The notes beneath the pieces were generated by a model that was given only the letters and a program-made list of their open reading frames with translations, did no database searches and was not told the DNA's origin. This document shows positions 28,536 to 37,711 of a DNA stretch of 64,000 bases, one piece after another (the first letter of the stretch is position 1; each line of letters begins with the position of its first letter). Source of the DNA: an uncultured Planctomycetaceae bacterium (GTDB taxonomy: Bacteria > Planctomycetota > Planctomycetia > Planctomycetales > Planctomycetaceae); the NCBI GenBank assembly GCA_943787265.1, contig CALSLT010000022.1, positions 62,001-126,000 on the forward strand. The letters are read 5' to 3'. Position numbers and translations under genes: made by a program.

Positions 28536-30098
28536 ATGCAACTGAATCCGCGATTCTGGCCAGGACGCTGTACCTGCCTGCTCATTCTGATCATTGGACT
28601 ACGTCCAGCCTTTGGTGAGGGATCATCAACTGCTGCGAGTCGCCTGACATCTGGCGTGCTCGGTGAGAAAACTGCGTGGGCTACTCAGTGGTACGTTGTG
28701 GAAGGGCAGGAGCCGGGGCCGGTTGTGCTGATCACAGGCGGCGTTCACGGAAACGAACCCGCTGGAAGTTACGCTGCCGGGCAGATTCGTCACTGGCCGA
28801 TCAAGGCGGGGAAGCTGGTCGTCGTTCCGCGAGTTAACACGCTTGGTCTCAATGCTGAGACTCGTTGGTTCCTTCCGTTGAAAGAGGATGAGGAACTGCG
28901 GGATCTGAATCGAAACTTTCCTACCGCAGAACGAGAGTTTCCTCAAAGCCCCGTCGCCGAATCATTGTGGGAATTTGTCGAACAACAGAAGCCAGACTTT
29001 GTCATCGACCTGCACGAAGGTTTCGACTTTCACGTCAGCAATCCAAAATCGGTCGGCTCAAGCGTCATCTTCTCAAAAACCGACAAGCGATATTCGCTGG
29101 CTGAAAAGATGCTGGCGGCGGTCAATGCTACGGTCGATGACGAGGAGCGACGGTTCGAAATGCTGTCGCGATCCGGTGCTGCGAAAGGGAGTCTGGTGCG
29201 GGCCTGTACCGACCGACTGAAGATCGACTCGTTCATTCTTGAGACGACCTACAAAGATCAGCCGCTTTCGTTGAGAGTCCGCCAGCATCGTTTGATGGTG
29301 TCGACGCTCCTGCTGGAACTCGGTTTGATTGATCGTGATTGTGTCGATGTGGTGACCGCCCAGGATCCGTCGAGTGGAATTGACGTGGCGCTTTATGACT
29401 CTGCCGGCGCATCGTCAAAAGGCATTAACAACCTTTCACGCCTGCTCGGGCAATCTGATGGAATCTCAGTCGTGCGTGTTGGTCCGTCGGATATGACGGC
29501 GGAGGTTTTGAAACCGTTCGAAGTCGTGCTCTTTCCCGGCGGAAGCGGCAGCAAACAGGGACGTGCCATCGGTGAAGAGGGGCGTGAGGTTGTTCGTAGC
29601 TTCGTGAAACGCGGAAACGGAGTCGTCGGTATTTGTGCGGGAGCGTTTCTTTGCTCGTCACATTACGACTGGTCTTTGCGAGTGATCAACACCGCCGTTT
29701 TCAACAAGACGGTCGAGATTCCTGGAGTCGGTCGAAAGTCGATGTGGTATCGCGGGGTCACACAGGAAGTGCAGATGGAGCTTGAAGGGGCGGCTGCAAC
29801 GATCCTCGGGAAGTCTGGAGACGTGAAGGTCAGATACCACAACGGTCCGATCATCTCAGTAGGTAAGGCGACAGACCTGCCGTCGTACACGCCGCTCGCC
29901 TGGTTCCGGTCGGAAGTTTCGAAGTACGAGCCCCAAAAAGGCACGATGATCAACACGCCGGCGATCGTTGTTGCGGACTTCGGCAAAGGGCGAGTTCTAT
30001 CGGTCAGCCCTCACCCCGAAGCGACCCCCGGCCTGGAATCGATGATCGTGAATGGCGTACGTTGGGCGGCTGGCCGGACACCACGGTCCCGAGACTGA
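28536..30098 (+). CDS. Exported fusion: AstE/AspA-type zinc deacylase plus class-I glutamine-amidotransferase-like domain
   Basis: 520 residues with signal peptide (LLILIIGLRPAFG). Residues 45-270 form an M14-like succinylglutamate desuccinylase/aspartoacylase domain: zinc ligands H71 and E74 in GGVHGNEPAG, DLNRNFP, and third ligand H160 in VIDLHEG. Residues 310-510 form a biotin-protein-ligase-N-like GATase1 domain: VVLFPGGSGSKQG, nucleophile-elbow cysteine C367 in VGICAGAFLC, and SPHPEATPG near the end supplying His and Glu. All residues for both activities seem present. The substrate is not known; an amide or acyl bond in a peptide or amino sugar outside the cell is the best inference. It lies between sulfatase genes. 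Confidence 0.85.
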   Translation: MQLNPRFWPGRCTCLLILIIGLRPAFGEGSSTAASRLTSGVLGEKTAWATQWYVVEGQEPGPVVLITGGVHGNEPAGSYAAGQIRHWPIKAGKLVVVPRVNTLGLNAETRWFLPLKEDEELRDLNRNFPTAEREFPQSPVAESLWEFVEQQKPDFVIDLHEGFDFHVSNPKSVGSSVIFSKTDKRYSLAEKMLAAVNATVDDEERRFEMLSRSGAAKGSLVRACTDRLKIDSFILETTYKDQPLSLRVRQHRLMVSTLLLELGLIDRDCVDVVTAQDPSSGIDVALYDSAGASSKGINNLSRLLGQSDGISVVRVGPSDMTAEVLKPFEVVLFPGGSGSKQGRAIGEEGREVVRSFVKRGNGVVGICAGAFLCSSHYDWSLRVINTAVFNKTVEIPGVGRKSMWYRGVTQEVQMELEGAAATILGKSGDVKVRYHNGPIISVGKATDLPSYTPLAWFRSEVSKYEPQKGTMINTPAIVVADFGKGRVLSVSPHPEATPGLESMIVNGVRWAAGRTPRSRD

Positions 30099-30192
30099 TT
30101 CCGGTGCCGTGATTGCGGGCCGCAACTTTCTTCTGCGGCGTCACGCTGCTACGGTTTCGGAATCAATCGAAGTCTACCCTCCGAGGATCACC

Positions 30193-33153
30193 ATGAAGCG
30201 GAATCTGTCGCTGTGCGTGTTGTTTGCGTTGCTGCTGCTCCCGAAGCTCGAAGCAGACGCTGCAAAGAAGCCAAACGTCCTGCTGCTGTGCATCGATGAT
30301 TTACGGCCGGAGCTGGCATGCTTCGGTAAGAGCTATATTAAGTCGCCGAATATCGATGCACTGGCTGCTCGCGGGCGAGCGTTTCATCGGCACTACGTTC
30401 AGGCACCGACGTGCGGAGCGTCACGCTACGCTCTGTTGACCGGGACTTATGGGCCGTCAGGAAATGGAGCGTTGTTTTCTCGTGGTGCGAAAGTGACGAA
30501 GGATGCGGACGCGTATCCGCCGAGCTTTCCCGCATGGTTCAGGCAGAACGGATACACGACGGTTTCTGTCGGAAAGGTTTCTCACCATCCTGGGGGACGT
30601 GGTGGCAAAAACTGGGATCAGGATTCGATTCCAGAAATGCCGCTGTCGTGGGATCGGCACTTGTTGCCGGCGGGGCCCTGGCAGCATCCTCGCGGATCGA
30701 TGCACGGATTGGCCAACGGTGAAATCCGCGGCGACGCCTCAAAGATGGATCTCTTTCAGGCAGTCGAAGGTCCGGATTCGATCTACCCCGACGGACTAAT
30801 CGTCGACGAAGCGTTGAACCAGTTGGATCTGCTGACCGAAGCGAAGGACGACAAACCGTTCTTTCTGGCTGTTGGCATTATCCGGCCACACCTTCCGTTT
30901 GGGGCTCCGAAGAAGTACCTCGATCTGTACGAAGGCGTCGAGCTGCCGCCGATTTCGCACCCGACGAAGCCGGAAGGAAAAACGACCTGGCACGGCTCGG
31001 GCGAGTTCATGAAGTACAACCGGTGGAAACGAAATCCGAACGACGATGCCGATTTTGCTATCGAAGTTCGCAGGCACTATGCGGCCTGCGTTTCGTATGC
31101 TGATGCTCAGGTTGGTCGGGTCGTTGAACGACTGGAAGCGACGGGCGAAGCGGACAATACGATCGTCGTCCTGTGGGGAGACCACGGCTGGCACCTTGGT
31201 GAGCACGCCATTTGGGGCAAGCACGCGTTGTTCGAAGAGTCGCTGCATTCTCCATTGATCATCTCGTATCCAGACATGCCGAAGCCTGGTGAGAAGTCTG
31301 ATTCGATGGTCGAAACCATCGACGTCTTTCCTTCGGTCTGCGAAATCGCCGGTTTACCGAAGCCGAGCTTTGTTGATGGCACTTCGTTGCAGTCGCAGAT
31401 TGATCAACCGTCGGCGGAGGGGCATTCGGCAATTGCTTATGCGAAAGCTCGAACCATTCGTACTGCGACCCACCGATTGGTCGCCCACCGGGATGGCTAC
31501 AACGAACTCTACGATCACCGTACGCCTGAAGGTGAAACTCGCAACGTGGCCGCTGATCACCCGAAAATCGTCAATGCGCTTCGTGCGGAACTTGATTTTC
31601 GGCTTGATGGAGATTCAAAGTTTGTTCCCAGGCAAACCAGCCTGCCAGTCGAAGCTCCGAAGGACGCGATCGTCCTCTTAGGCAACGAAGGTGGTCACAG
31701 CTTCCTGAGTATGGCAGGCGATGTGGCTGACTGGCCATTGGAAGACGGGACATTGACTTCGACAAAAGGCAAAGGTCGAACGAACCACCTCGTCTCAAAG
31801 CAGCACTTTCGAGATGCAGAGATTCATGTGGAATTCATGCTTCCGGAATCGGGTACTGGCAACAGTGGGATCTACATTCACGGAAATTATGAGCTTCAGA
31901 TCTTCAATTCAGTTGAGGCGAAGAAGCTCAGTCAGCAGGAGATGGGAGCTGTTTACGGATTCTCTCAGCCGTTGGTGAATGCGTCGCGAAGTCCCGGAGA
32001 ATGGCAGGTCTACGATATCCGGTATCGTGCTCCTCGACGCGACACGGATGGCGAGATTCTGGCCGAGGGCTCAATCACCGCGTGGCTTAACGGTCAGAAA
32101 GTTCAGGACGAGACGCGGCTTGGTGAACCTCGCTCGAAATACCATCCGTATCGATATGGGACGACTCCTTATCTCGAAAAGATCTCGCAACGACAATCGG
32201 AGAACTCAATTGGTCCACTGTTCCTGCAGGATCATGACAACCCTGTACGATTTCGAAATGTCTGGATTCGACCGCTCGACGAACTCGCTTTCGTTTACGA
32301 ACCGAACGTTGATGATCAACCCGCTGCAGAACGAGTTGATCGGGAAACGAAGCCTGTCCGAGTGCTCAAAGACGTCAGCTATCTGGGAAAAGATCGGTCG
32401 GAGAAGCTCGACCTTTATTTGCCGGAAGATGACGGAAAGACTCGGCGGCCGGCAGTGCTGATCATTCACGGCGGAGGTTGGCATGGTGGTGACAAAGCGG
32501 CAGGTCGCGAGAAGAATATCGGCAACACACTTGCTGGTGCTGGTTACGTTTGTGCGAGCATCAACTATCGGTTGTCGGTTAAGAGCGACGACCTGGCGGC
32601 TCGACTCCGAGACGTCTGGCCTCACAACCTGCATGATTGCAAAAGAGCGGTTCAGTTTCTGCGAACGCATGCCGAAGAGTACAGAATCGACTCTGACCAT
32701 ATCGGTGCGATTGGTGGTTCGGCCGGCGGGCATCTGGTCGCGATGCTGGCGTTTACCGACGCTTCAGACGGATTGGAACCAGTGGGGCCGTACAAAGCGT
32801 TATCGAGCCGAGTCCAGGCAGTCGTTCCGATGTACGGTGTGCACGACGTTGTAAAGCGGGCAGGCGCCAAGGGCAGTGAGTTGTCTGAATCCGACGCTGA
32901 ACTTTGCCGTCAGGCATCACCGGTGACCTACATAACCTCGGATGACCCGCCGGCACTGATTCTGCACGGGACAAAAGATGCACTCGTTCCGGTTGAGCAG
33001 TCGACGCTTCTTCATGCCAGCTTGAAGTCGAGCTATGTGCCGGCAAGTTTAATTGTCATCGAGGGAGCGCCGCACAGCTTTCATCTTCAACCGAAACAAC
33101 GTGACCTTCGTAAAAGGGTGATCAGCTTTTTCGATCAGCACCTGAAGAAGTAG
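30193..33153 (+). CDS. Three-domain secreted enzyme: sulfatase + DUF1080 + alpha/beta-hydrolase esterase
   Basis: 986 residues from the ATG at 30193 (GAGG 9 bases upstream; signal peptide LCVLFALLLLPKLEADA). Residues 25-475: iduronate-2-sulfatase-like domain with CIDDLRPELACFG and formylglycine C74 in TCGASRYALLTG, WGDHGWHLGEH. Residues 480-695: DUF1080 glycan-binding or hydrolase jelly roll (GTGNSGIYIHGNYELQIFN, VRFRNVWIRPL). Residues 720-986: BD-FAE-type esterase, HGGGWHGGD oxyanion hole, nucleophile S843 in GGSAGGH, acid in HGTKDALVP, histidine in GAPHSFHL. One chain could thus remove sulfate and acyl groups from the same polysaccharide. No frame break or internal ribosome site separates the domains, so this looks like a genuine fusion. 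Confidence 0.92.
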   Translation: MKRNLSLCVLFALLLLPKLEADAAKKPNVLLLCIDDLRPELACFGKSYIKSPNIDALAARGRAFHRHYVQAPTCGASRYALLTGTYGPSGNGALFSRGAKVTKDADAYPPSFPAWFRQNGYTTVSVGKVSHHPGGRGGKNWDQDSIPEMPLSWDRHLLPAGPWQHPRGSMHGLANGEIRGDASKMDLFQAVEGPDSIYPDGLIVDEALNQLDLLTEAKDDKPFFLAVGIIRPHLPFGAPKKYLDLYEGVELPPISHPTKPEGKTTWHGSGEFMKYNRWKRNPNDDADFAIEVRRHYAACVSYADAQVGRVVERLEATGEADNTIVVLWGDHGWHLGEHAIWGKHALFEESLHSPLIISYPDMPKPGEKSDSMVETIDVFPSVCEIAGLPKPSFVDGTSLQSQIDQPSAEGHSAIAYAKARTIRTATHRLVAHRDGYNELYDHRTPEGETRNVAADHPKIVNALRAELDFRLDGDSKFVPRQTSLPVEAPKDAIVLLGNEGGHSFLSMAGDVADWPLEDGTLTSTKGKGRTNHLVSKQHFRDAEIHVEFMLPESGTGNSGIYIHGNYELQIFNSVEAKKLSQQEMGAVYGFSQPLVNASRSPGEWQVYDIRYRAPRRDTDGEILAEGSITAWLNGQKVQDETRLGEPRSKYHPYRYGTTPYLEKISQRQSENSIGPLFLQDHDNPVRFRNVWIRPLDELAFVYEPNVDDQPAAERVDRETKPVRVLKDVSYLGKDRSEKLDLYLPEDDGKTRRPAVLIIHGGGWHGGDKAAGREKNIGNTLAGAGYVCASINYRLSVKSDDLAARLRDVWPHNLHDCKRAVQFLRTHAEEYRIDSDHIGAIGGSAGGHLVAMLAFTDASDGLEPVGPYKALSSRVQAVVPMYGVHDVVKRAGAKGSELSESDAELCRQASPVTYITSDDPPALILHGTKDALVPVEQSTLLHASLKSSYVPASLIVIEGAPHSFHLQPKQRDLRKRVISFFDQHLKK

Positions 33154-33303
33154 TGCGGCGACCAGCGGCCGCGCGGAATGGTTCACATCGTTGCCGTGAA
33201 TAGTCACGATGGTCGACTTGGGCGAACGCATTAAACTTGCCGTTGCCGATTAATTCTTCGAACACGACTCGAATCAATTTTGAAATACCTGTGGGAGATT
33301 CTG

Positions 33304-34587
33304 ATGACTCGACCGATCAATCGACGGAATGCACTGAAGACGGGAGCTGCAATTGGAGCTGGATTCTGGCTGGGCGGCAGCTCTGGCTCTCGAGCAGCGG
33401 ACTCCCCGAACGAGCAGATCAACGTTGCGTGTATTGGAATTGGCGGGCGGGGTTCGGCCAATGTTGGCGGTGTTTCAAAGCAGAATATTGTCGCGATGTG
33501 TGACCTCGACGAGAGTCGTGCCGGCAAGATGTTTGAAAAGCATTCGAAGGCAAAACGGTTCGTTGATTACCGCAAGATGCTGGACGAGATGGAAGGTCAG
33601 ATCGACGCCGTCGTCGTCAGCACTCCGGATCACACGCATTTTCATCCATCGATGATGGCCATGCAGATGGGCAAGCATCTGTACTGCGAAAAGCCCATGG
33701 CGCACTCGGTTTGGGAAATCCGAGAGATGACGAAGATGGCAAAGAAGATGAAAGTTGCCACGCAGCTCGGCGTGCAGCGGCACACTTTGTCAGTCATGCA
33801 CCGCAGTGTTGAGCTGATTCAGGCTGGAGCGATTGGCAAAGTCAGCGAGGTTCACAGTTGGATCGGCGGTGATCGCGGAATGCCGGCGCCGGCGAAGACT
33901 GGTGAGAAAGTGCCCGCACACCTGAATTGGGATCTGTGGCTGGGACCGGCGGCGGATCGTCCGTATTCGTCTTCGTATTGCCCGTACAACTGGCGATTCT
34001 GGTGGGACTTTGGAACGGGCGAAACCGGCAACTTCGGTTGCCACATTCTGGATATTCCGTTCTGGGCGCTGGGACTGAAGCATCCAACAAGAGTCGATGG
34101 CTCTGGGCCGGAAGTCGATCCGCAGCGGGCATCAAAGTCGATGACGACGCGGCTCGAATTTCCCGACAAGGGCGTGACGCTGCACTGGTACCACGCAAAG
34201 AACGGCCCGCCGATTTTGAAAGAGAAGGGGCTGTCGGGCAAAGGGATGAACACACTCTTCATAGGATCCGACGGAATGTTGCTCACCGGTTTCGGGAAAT
34301 ACCAACTGCTTCCCGAAGAGAAGTTCGCCCGCTACCAGAAACCGGACAAGTCGATTCCAGATTCGCCAGGATTTTACAACGAATGGTTCGACTCGATCCG
34401 CGGCGGAGAACCTGCGACCTGCGACTTTGATTATTCCGGACCGCTTTCGGAAACCGTGCTGTTGGCCAATACCGCGTACCGAGCGGGCGGCGGGTTCGAT
34501 TGGGATGCGAAGACACTATCGACTGGCGGCAACAAGAAAGCTGACGCGTTGATTCGAACTGAGTTCCGAAAAGGCTGGGAAGTCTGA
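33304..34587 (+). CDS. Tat-exported Gfo/Idh/MocA-family oxidoreductase
   Basis: 427 residues from ATG 33304 (GGGAG 7 bases before). Twin-arginine signal INRRNALKTGAAIGAGFWLGG. Rossmann fold GIGGRGSANVG, CDLDE, then STPDHTHF and the family signature YCEKPMAHSV (catalytic Lys of the EKP motif). The C-terminal beta domain reads WYHAKNGPPIL, GAEGG-like end AYRAGGGFDWD. It probably oxidises a sugar or inositol derivative with a tightly bound NAD(P), made and folded in the cytoplasm and then exported by Tat. Its stop overlaps the next start by one base, so it is translationally coupled to the propeller protein. Confidence 0.93.
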   Translation: MTRPINRRNALKTGAAIGAGFWLGGSSGSRAADSPNEQINVACIGIGGRGSANVGGVSKQNIVAMCDLDESRAGKMFEKHSKAKRFVDYRKMLDEMEGQIDAVVVSTPDHTHFHPSMMAMQMGKHLYCEKPMAHSVWEIREMTKMAKKMKVATQLGVQRHTLSVMHRSVELIQAGAIGKVSEVHSWIGGDRGMPAPAKTGEKVPAHLNWDLWLGPAADRPYSSSYCPYNWRFWWDFGTGETGNFGCHILDIPFWALGLKHPTRVDGSGPEVDPQRASKSMTTRLEFPDKGVTLHWYHAKNGPPILKEKGLSGKGMNTLFIGSDGMLLTGFGKYQLLPEEKFARYQKPDKSIPDSPGFYNEWFDSIRGGEPATCDFDYSGPLSETVLLANTAYRAGGGFDWDAKTLSTGGNKKADALIRTEFRKGWEV

Positions 34588-35720
34588 TGAACATTCTGTG
34601 TGGATCAGTCAGTGGCAAAGTTTCCGCGTCCGCAACACTTTCTATGATCGCTGCCATCCTGTGTTGTGGCACGTCTGTCGCTGATGAGCTAGCGGCGAAT
34701 CCCGATGTCGTATTTGAGCCGTTAGGTCTGGACGATCCCGTCACGTATATGGAAATGTCGGAAGATGGGAACCGCCTGTTCCTGACTCATCAGGCAGAAA
34801 ACGCGGTCACCGTCTACGACGTTCTGGAAGATCGAATCGTCGAAGTTCTGGAGACTCCTTCGCCCAGGAATGCTCTCTGGAGAAACGGGCAGTTGATTGT
34901 TGCCGATCAACTGAGCGGCACGATCAGAGTTTTCTCGGAAGCTAAAGACTGGGATGTGATCAAGGAGTTTCGAATTCCCAAGGACAGCATCGTCCACATG
35001 TCCGCGCCCAGGGGCAAAGCTTTCCGGAATGAGATCGTTGTCACGTGCCACGGCCCTGGTGCTCAAGGGTCGTACCACGACAGCATGATTTTTGTCGCCA
35101 GCACAAAGACCGGATCATTCAAGCCGATCTCGAAGTCAGCTCTTGCGACGGTCACTTATGACGGTCGGTTTATTGTGACTCAGGGTTCGTTCAATTTGAG
35201 CCCCTCCGGAGGGATTACGGGCTATGACTATCGAGAGTTCCTCGCTGCGAATCGCATCACTCGTCAAATTTTCAAAGGCGGGCATTCTCAAACGCCTTTT
35301 GTTTATCAGGTGCATGCTGGTGGCTACCTGGTTGGCCGTAGTGTTGTCTTTGGCGGGGTACCGTTGTCAAAGTTCGAAGGCGACTTCGGAAAGTTGATCA
35401 TCCCAGATGTGACTCAGAAAGTTTTATACTTTCTATCGGATGACTTCATTCAGGCTCGAAAGCTGAATACCGCGCTAACTGAAGCCGGCACGCGGGCTGC
35501 GGAGTATCCTGCTCAGTTTGACGAATCTGAGAAGCTCTTTCATAACTGGTCACACTCACGGAGCTACCTGCTGGATCATCCAGTGGCAGCGACGCATGGC
35601 GACCAGACATATCTTTTCTTTCGACCAGCAAAGGGCGGGATGGTTCTGACGGCAAAGACAAAGTCGTTTGTTGATCTGAACAGAGCAGGTTCGCGGCGTC
35701 GCCGGTCGAAGAAGGATTGA
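34587..35720 (+). CDS. Secreted beta-propeller-like protein
   Basis: 377 residues with signal peptide (LSMIAAILCCGTSVA). Repeating strands of the YVTN/lactonase type (GNRLFLTHQAENAVTVYDVLEDRI, NGQLIVADQLSGTIRVF) point to a beta-propeller. No catalytic residues can be assigned. One-base overlaps with the oxidoreductase before it and the sialidase-like gene after it (TGATG junctions at 34585 and 35718) show a three-gene coupled operon. It may bind or sense the glycan product. Confidence 0.8.
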   Translation: MNILCGSVSGKVSASATLSMIAAILCCGTSVADELAANPDVVFEPLGLDDPVTYMEMSEDGNRLFLTHQAENAVTVYDVLEDRIVEVLETPSPRNALWRNGQLIVADQLSGTIRVFSEAKDWDVIKEFRIPKDSIVHMSAPRGKAFRNEIVVTCHGPGAQGSYHDSMIFVASTKTGSFKPISKSALATVTYDGRFIVTQGSFNLSPSGGITGYDYREFLAANRITRQIFKGGHSQTPFVYQVHAGGYLVGRSVVFGGVPLSKFEGDFGKLIIPDVTQKVLYFLSDDFIQARKLNTALTEAGTRAAEYPAQFDESEKLFHNWSHSRSYLLDHPVAATHGDQTYLFFRPAKGGMVLTAKTKSFVDLNRAGSRRRRSKKD

Positions 35721-37576
35721 TGTCCCGTCAGGAAACGACAACCAGGCCATTCGAATCGGACCCATCTGTGTCGATGCTGAAATTCAGATATTGTTGGATT
35801 GTTCTTGCTGTGAGCCTGCTTGAGGCATCGGTCGTCTCACGCGTAGCTAACGCGTCAGAAGTGGTGATGTCCGGCGGTGACTTTGAGGAAGCTGCGATTG
35901 GGCAGTCTCCTGGTGGCTGGAGAGTTTTTACGCCGGGGACATCGCCTCAGATTTCGGTCGTTGCCGGCGGGCCGGGAAATTCGACAAAGTGCCTTCGCGG
36001 TACGAGGTCATCGTCAGGCAAACTGGTGGCTCTCAGTAAACCGCTTTCCGGGCCGCAACGGCGAGTTGTGATCGAATTCACTTTTGCGTTCTCAAAAAAT
36101 GTCGGCCGAGTCTTTCATATCTGGAGTTCCGAACCGGATGCGACGGACGCAGGCCGGTTGAATCTGTGTGTGCAGAACGGCGCGTTGATGCAGTTTGATG
36201 GTCGGACTCGAAGTTGGGATGTCGTTTCTCGAGAGGTGAAAGCGTCTAACAACGCAGCGTCGCCAATCTGGCACCGACTGCAGGCGATCGTCGATACGGA
36301 CCACGGTGGAATTACTTTTCGCCTTTCAAAGCCCGGGACTCTTAAGTTACCCGACGCTCCGACAGCAACGCGGCACGGCTATCGAATGCCCGGCTTGATC
36401 GGTGAAATCGGGCTTGTTTCTGGTCAAAGAATTGCCAGCGATGCGTGGTACCTGATTGACGATCTTGTGGTCAAAGGTGGCCTCGATCTGCCTGCTCCTG
36501 AGAAGGTCGAACCGTTACCAGAGCCTTACGCGTTGTGGACAGGACCACCGATTCCGAAAGACGTTTTCAGAATCCCATTCGTCCCGCAGATTGTTCATCG
36601 GACGATTCATCGCCCGAAAGCGGACGGCTATCGATTCCTGCACGGCGCGGCGATTGTCCATCACGATGGAGTCTTTTACGCAAACTGGGCGAACAGCCCG
36701 ACGAACGAAAACGGCCCGCACGAGACGTTGCAGGGAAAACGCTCGCTCGATGGTGGCGTGACATGGTCGCCTCTTGAAGTCGTTGGCCCAGGATTTGACG
36801 GGCCGGATCGACACAGTCACGGAGTGCTGTTTGAGCATCAAGGCAAAGTTTGGACGATCTGTTCGCGATTTGGTGTTGGAGAGTCGGGGCGGAGATTCGA
36901 CGGCCTGCGCGGTGAAGCTTTCGTGCTGAACAAAGAAGCGGACCGTTGGGAGTCACGTGGCATTGTGATGCGAAACTGCTGGCCGTACGACGAGCCGGTT
37001 CGGATGCCAAATGGAAATCTTATTACCGGTGGACAGGATAAAGATGGCTTACCGATCGTTGCGATCAGCCACGGTGACGACGTCTCGAAATGGGATTCCA
37101 TACTGATTCCGTATGACCACAGACTGGCTCCGAGTTTTGCGGAAACGACTGTCCACACTAGCTGCAGCACGGTACTTGCTGTGATTCGTGGCGGAGGCAA
37201 TGTTGCCTGGGTGTCGGTCAGCAAAGACTTTGGAAGAACCTGGTCGAAGGCTGGGCCGAGCAATTTGCCGATGCCGCGCGCCAAGGCGTACTTCGGGCGT
37301 TTGAGTACCGGACAGTATTATCTGATTTCGAATCTGGTTAATCGAGACACGCTGGTCATATCGGTCGGTAAACCAAACGAAATGACGCTACAGAAAATGT
37401 GGCGGGTGCGACACGGAAAATCTGTGCCACCACGGTTTCCGGGAGCAGCCAAAGGGAAGCAATGGTCGTACCCTTACGGTTACGAGCACGATGGCAAGCT
37501 CTACATCGTCTATTCAGTTGGTAAGGAAGAATGTGGGCTGTCCGTACTGGACATTGCACAGTTGACCGTTGATTGA
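35720..37576 (+). CDS. Secreted sialidase/BNR-repeat protein with N-terminal beta-sandwich
   Basis: The ATG at 35720 overlaps the previous stop by one base; a start at 35774 (MLKFRYCWIVLAVSL) would give a cleaner signal peptide. About 618 residues. Residues 50-260 look like a LamG/concanavalin-type sandwich (VVIEFTFAFSKNVGRVFHIWSS, WYLIDDLVVKG). The rest is a six-bladed sialidase-like propeller with Asp boxes SLDGGVTWSP and SKDFGRTWSK. Classic Arg triad positions cannot be assigned with certainty, so the activity (exo-sialidase or another glycosidase) is open. Third gene of the coupled operon. Confidence 0.82.
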   Translation: MSRQETTTRPFESDPSVSMLKFRYCWIVLAVSLLEASVVSRVANASEVVMSGGDFEEAAIGQSPGGWRVFTPGTSPQISVVAGGPGNSTKCLRGTRSSSGKLVALSKPLSGPQRRVVIEFTFAFSKNVGRVFHIWSSEPDATDAGRLNLCVQNGALMQFDGRTRSWDVVSREVKASNNAASPIWHRLQAIVDTDHGGITFRLSKPGTLKLPDAPTATRHGYRMPGLIGEIGLVSGQRIASDAWYLIDDLVVKGGLDLPAPEKVEPLPEPYALWTGPPIPKDVFRIPFVPQIVHRTIHRPKADGYRFLHGAAIVHHDGVFYANWANSPTNENGPHETLQGKRSLDGGVTWSPLEVVGPGFDGPDRHSHGVLFEHQGKVWTICSRFGVGESGRRFDGLRGEAFVLNKEADRWESRGIVMRNCWPYDEPVRMPNGNLITGGQDKDGLPIVAISHGDDVSKWDSILIPYDHRLAPSFAETTVHTSCSTVLAVIRGGGNVAWVSVSKDFGRTWSKAGPSNLPMPRAKAYFGRLSTGQYYLISNLVNRDTLVISVGKPNEMTLQKMWRVRHGKSVPPRFPGAAKGKQWSYPYGYEHDGKLYIVYSVGKEECGLSVLDIAQLTVD

Positions 37577-37711
37577 GCGAGTTGGTAATTCCCGCCGCCT
37601 TTGCAGCCTCGAGGCTGCCGCCATTAGAATCCGGTTTGCCGACTGTCGAGTGCTGCTGTATTGGATCATCGACGGTCACATTGATTACCAGCTTTCAAAG
37701 GAATTCTGTCG

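Noticed and set aside
30052..30192. Upstream extension of the three-domain sulfatase
   Set aside because: It overlaps the end of the deacylase fusion and precedes the signal peptide; ATG 30193 has a better ribosome site.
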